Positions 59,480 through 64,000 of a DNA stretch of 64,000 bases are shown here, one piece after another. The first letter of the stretch is position 1. Every line of letters starts with the position of its first letter. The translations under genes and the position numbers were made by a program. The notes under the pieces are model-generated. The model saw only the letters and a list, made by a program, of their open reading frames with translations. It was not told where the DNA came from and did not search any database. This DNA comes from Sindora glabra (taxonomy: Eukaryota > Streptophyta > Magnoliopsida > Fabales > Fabaceae): NCBI GenBank assembly GCA_020226215.1, contig CM035234.1, positions 11,312,713 to 11,376,712 of the forward strand, given 5' to 3'.

Positions 59480-62391
59480 TTATTTTTTTTCATAAAATCC
59501 CACTTATTTGTCTCGGTTTCCATGCCGCCCTTTTCATTTTTTTGACTGTAAGTTGCCGTCCCCTTTCCTGTTCTCCATCCGGTTAGCCCCCCTCTCTCTC
59601 TTTCTCTCAGTTGCCCCATCGCCTCACTCTTTCCCATTTTTATTTCTGTTTCGGGTAGCTCCTTCCAGCACCTTCTTCTGTCTTACACCACCGTCCGGTC
59701 CGGTTTCTCTCTCTCTTTTCTTCTTTTCCTTTAACCCTTTCCGTCAGTCTCCTCCTCTTCCTGTTAGCATCGATTCTCGCTGGCCAAGTGCTGTTCCGAC
59801 GGGGAGCTTCCTCCTTGTTGCCAAACTTGATGCTGCTATGCTAAACGCGTGCTCAGCATGGGACCTCTCTGCAGTGCACGACACCTAGCTCCAGCAACTT
59901 CCCGAACTTGGAGCAACTCCACCACATGGCGCCTGAAATGGCAGAACAGGGGAGCCATGGCTTTCCTTACTTTGTCAATGTCTGCCACCTTCGCCGGTGG
60001 CATGGAGTTGCTGGAAGCTTTCCAAGATGAAGGTGAACTTCCCAGGACCATTTCCGTGGTATCTTCAATATTTTCAGGTTGTGGTTAACATATTTGAGTT
60101 TGTTGCATCTGTAGAAGTCCAAAACTGCCTTACTAAAAACTTTTGACAGTTGGATTAGGAATCCGATATAAAGATAAAATTTTCAATAATTATGTGTTAA
60201 ATCGTTTAATTGTATTTAAATTTAAAATTGTATTGTATTTATGTGAGTATTGTGATCTATTGTACGTGAAAATATTCATATATTTTGAATTATAAGGCAT
60301 ATGACACTCAGGAAGTGATAAAAAATAAGGGAGACTCAAATTATTTTTTTGTAAAATTAAAAAGAAATTTTCAAGTCTATGAGATTTGAAAATTTTTATT
60401 AAATAAATAGAATGAAAATTATTAAGACTTGTTAAAATCGATAACAGAATCTACACTGATTACGATCAAGACAAGTCATAATAAAGATATTTGGGCTTGA
60501 TTACATATTAAAATTTCATTTAAAAAAATAAATAATTCATGATTATCCATTAAAGCTTTACTTGCTTGTATAACTCCATCTCACCTTAAAACTCACATAT
60601 ATTTAGGATGCTAGATATTCACTAATCACCTAAAGCATATCAATTTAAGAATAATTGCATCCAATATGATTACAAGGGTGGACATAACCATACCTTGCTA
60701 TCCTTATGGAAATTATAACACCTTAGAAGGTCCTACAACTCAGCATTATTAAATATCAAAGACTTACTATTTTAATTTCTAATTTGTTGGCACCCACTAT
60801 GCCTTAATATCAACCATTTTGAACTCTCATACTAACCAGTAGACTACCGTTATTTCTACTAAATCAAAACTTTCATTTATTAACTTGCACATGAATTATC
60901 ACAAATGTATTAAACTATAACACTTATCAAATAACCTCAATATCCATAAAATTACAATCTTCCTTAATATACAAAATCTTCAGATATAGTGCCTTAGCTA
61001 CACTTTAATCATTTTTCACTAGTAACATTACAACTCTAATCCTCTTTCTATATATTATTTGAATAAAAGATATTTCAGATAGGGTAAATCATATTCTTCC
61101 TGTTAATAATACATATTTTATATTCACACTCATGTCTATATTTATATATAAACTCAGTTCTCGATTAGTTAACTGTTAAGTGATTATCAATTGATTAGAC
61201 TGTGCAACGAAGGTATGATAATCTTATTAAGGATCATTGAATGTTTATGGTTGAACTATTTATCACTTGAATACTAGAAACGATAGTGTGAAATATGATT
61301 TGAAAGTTAAACTCTCATGTACAGATTATCTATGCATTCTGCCATGGACATGGATGGCACTAAAAATGATAAACTGTGTTAGAATAGTGGTATTGGGAAC
61401 TGTAAGTTGTATTAGAATGATATTTTGAAAGTTAGATGGAAAGTTCTTAACTAACAGTTATGAAGGATATAGAATTAATATGAGAGTTGGATAAGAAATT
61501 CTAAGCTAACAATTGAAAAGAATATAAGATAGACTTGAGAGCCGGATGGAAAATTCCTAGCTAACAGTTAAGAAGTATATAGAATTGACCTTGATAACAT
61601 AGAGTAGCTATATGTATGTTTACCATATTTGAGTATGTGGCATAAAATGACTGTTTGTGTTTGACTTTTACTGATGATGTGATTGTGATGATCTATTTGT
61701 ATTTGAACCTTAATAGTTATTTGTGAATTGATGTCTACTTGAAATAGGTAGTATATAATATTAAGTTCTAGTGATAGTTGAAACTCTCATGTTTGTGATG
61801 TGAGAAATAGAGTTTAAGTTATGTGTAGGTGAACTTCTGCTTTAGATTATGATTTCACATATTTCAAAAATTCAAAAAGTGGATTTGTGAGTATATGATT
61901 AACCTGTAATATTGTAAATAAAACTAATCCCTTGCAAAATAAAGATAGATATATGCTCACTAAGTCCACGCAACTCATTCTAATTATTCTAACTATCTTT
62001 AGGATGAGATTTAAGCTTACCGCAGAAGGGAGAAATCAAGACCGCTTTATGAAAAAGATTTGATAGTTGGGGATCATTTTATATTAGGATTGGAAATGAT
62101 TTGATAATTATGATATTGATTTTGGCTATGATGTGTTGAACCATTTATTATAGTATTATGTGTATGTTGAATTCTGTTGTATCTAGAATTAACATAGGTG
62201 TTGTATTTTTAAGGCGTATGGCCATCGAAAAATGTTCAAAAATAAATGAGACTTTGTTCATTTTTCACAAAAATTTTAAGTCCTCTTAAAATTTAGAGAG
62301 TCCCATTAGATAGAAAAAATGAAAAATGGTTAAAGTTTGTGAAAACTAGTAACAAGATCCACATCAATCACAATCATGAAGGGTCGTGACA
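59480..62391 (+). mobile_element. Probable long gypsy-type LTR remnant
   Basis: Starts with a much less AT-rich, CT-rich zone (59480-60090), like the leader parts of long plant gypsy LTRs, then AT-rich DNA. ATGCTCACTAAGTCCACGCA at about 61953 resembles the TGCTCACTAAG-type LTR motif, and the stretch ends GGGTCGTGACA at 62381-62391, followed by TTTGGAGTTACGC, which may be a decayed tRNA-Met primer site (TTTGGTATCAGAGC in intact elements). A diverged copy of the last 300 bases lies at about 60230-60480. No gag-pol follows. The call rests on resemblance and needs a repeat-library search. Confidence 0.4.
61430..61594 (+). repeat. Three tandem 55-bp units
   Basis: Units begin at 61430 (AGTTAGATGGAAAGTTCTTA), 61485 (AGTTGGATAAGAAATTCTAA) and 61540 (AGCCGGATGGAAAATTCCTA), each followed by CTAACAGTTA-like sequence and ATATAGAATT-like sequence. 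The spacing is exactly 55 each time while the sequence has drifted, typical of an old minisatellite within LTR DNA. Confidence 0.85.
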
Positions 62392-64000
62392 TTTGGAGTT
62401 ACGCAAAACATTGAAAACTAAATTTTGGACTGTTAAGTTAAAATTTAGTGAAATAAAAGGTTAAATAAATATATTAAAAGTCTATATTTGTCTTTTTGGA
62501 TTATTGAATAAATTTAATCTTTATTCTTATATTGTTTGTTTAGTAAGTTTTAAATTTTGAATTTTTTTATTATTAAGTTTGAGACTTTAAGTAGGCCTTT
62601 TTTATTTATCTTTTCTGTGTGGAATTGAGTTATGGATTTTTAAATTATTAATATTTCTCAACGTTTTGTTATAAAGAAGTCTTAGCACAATCCTTTCTTT
62701 TATAATTGTTAAATAACTTTACAAACACAAATTGCAATACATGTAGGTATTTGATGAACCACACACATTCCAATGAAAATGCTAAAAAGTATAATAAGAA
62801 AGTTTGCTTTGTAAAGTTCAAAGCAAGAAATTTGATATTTGATGATCTGCATTTAATGCATAGCTCTCTTAGCAATTGTATTTCTCTTCTTCTACTATAC
62901 GCATCAGCAAGATCACAAAAATCTAAATTACCCTTTTAACAATTACAAAAGGTAATTTAGGTATACTTCGATAAAAAATACATTAAATTTATTGACTAAA
63001 CAATGTTAAGCACCATCAATTACAAAAAGATTCATGTGTAATGCTTATTTTGGTTTTAGGGGAGGGCAGTTTAAGATTTAAAACTAAATAGGAAGTTATC
63101 ATAATTAAGTAAATTTACAAGAGAGGGCAGTGTATTTTACCCTGAAGGTTAATATTATTGTATTTCATAACTATAAAAGTGTTCCAACAGTATAAGTGCA
63201 TAATTTTAAAGGTAACTAGCATTAACTTCCATCAAGATTTGGCATAATTCCAATCGATATCTCTCATGTTTTTAAAAATATGCACATCTACCTTGTCAAG
63301 CATTTCTACTATTATAAACTACAAAAATGTTAAACTTCTAAACTGTAATTTCTTTTTTAATGTTATCTCCGATGACTAAAAGATTATTTTTTTTATATTT
63401 TTATATATAGATATTCTTTTTCTATGAAGAATAAAGATACTCACTCATATAAAAACTTTGTTAGAATATTTGTACATAAGAAAGTAGGAAAACAATCCCT
63501 TAATCATAAAAGGTGACATTAAAGAAAGAATTGCAATTAAAAAATTAACACTGTTACATTTTAAAATATTATAAATATATTAGATGAATGGAAGTGTCTA
63601 ATTATGAAAAATGGAGGTTATTGAGCGTAACTAAACCACATATCAAGAAAAATCAATATAATTTTCCCTAACTTTGAAAGATAAGAGGTATTAGATATAA
63701 TTAGGTCAAACTTTAAAAGAAACAAATGTAATTTATCCTTAAAATGTATAAAATGTTTAATTTTTTTTTAGACATGAAATTTTTAATACTTGCATATATT
63801 TATAAGAGTAAAATATATTGCTTTCCCTTGAAAGATATCAAAATTTCATGGACCTCTCCTAATGTTTCAAATCATATGCTACCCTCTCTTAAATATTAAA
63901 AATGTACTATATGTAAGTCATTTTTTTATTAACAATAACAAGAATCATTTGGTTAACAAATTTAATGGTTTGTTGATTGAAAATTGATATATTTACCATT
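62392..64000. other. Non-coding AT-rich DNA to the window edge
   Basis: Overlapping short frames on both strands at 62669-62939 resemble no family. About 62930-63150 and 63800-64000 carry members of the GGGCAGTGTATTTTACCC / GTAAAATATATTGCTTTC repeat. Nothing else seen. Confidence 0.5.

Overview
This is a strongly AT-rich stretch of plant nuclear DNA, almost certainly from a eudicot. The evidence is an intron-containing ubiquitin-conjugating enzyme gene whose protein closely resembles plant UBC8/10/28, an intronless plant-specific AP2/ERF gene of the cytokinin-response-factor (CRF) type, a decayed plant L1-type LINE with DUF4283, endonuclease, RT and RNase H remains, and many small hAT- and Mutator-like elements with target-site duplications. 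The species cannot be fixed from the sequence alone. The window is gene-poor: I can support only two intact protein-coding genes, both on the minus strand. I saw no tRNA, rRNA, CRISPR or organelle-type operon.

Layout. 1-11.9 kb: non-coding, AT-rich, with direct repeats of about 330, 200, 120 and 310 bp, a long (TA)n tract and possible CACTA-type ends. 11.97-12.62 kb: non-autonomous hAT element with 8-bp TSD. 16.2-17.04 kb: two adjacent MITEs, the second with a perfect 10-bp TSD. 17.6-23.87 kb: one near full-length but dead LINE on the plus strand. 23.9-38.7 kb: non-coding, with fold-back elements, simple repeats and a few less AT-rich islands that may be decayed or regulatory sequence. 38.7-40.4 kb: the CRF/ERF gene, with recent tandem duplications in its 3' flank and in its promoter. 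40.9-45.8 kb: more duplications and MITE copies. 45.9-48.2 kb: probable gypsy-type LTR remnant containing a periodic palindromic motif. 48.2-53.5 kb: MITEs, microsatellites and unassigned short open stretches. 53.54-56.13 kb: the four-exon E2 gene. 56.3-59.4 kb: upstream/intergenic, with TGGGCC-type and telobox motifs. 59.4-62.39 kb: probable gypsy LTR remnant with a GC-richer CT-rich island and a 55-bp x3 tandem repeat. 62.4-64 kb: non-coding.

The two genes are not functionally linked by position: a cytosolic/nuclear E2 of the ubiquitin system and a nuclear transcription factor, separated by about 13 kb of repeat-rich DNA. I found no new multi-gene system. The observations most worth a second look are the repeat architecture around the CRF promoter, the spaced near-palindromes at 46.65-46.80 kb, the MITE cluster, and several unexplained less AT-rich islands.
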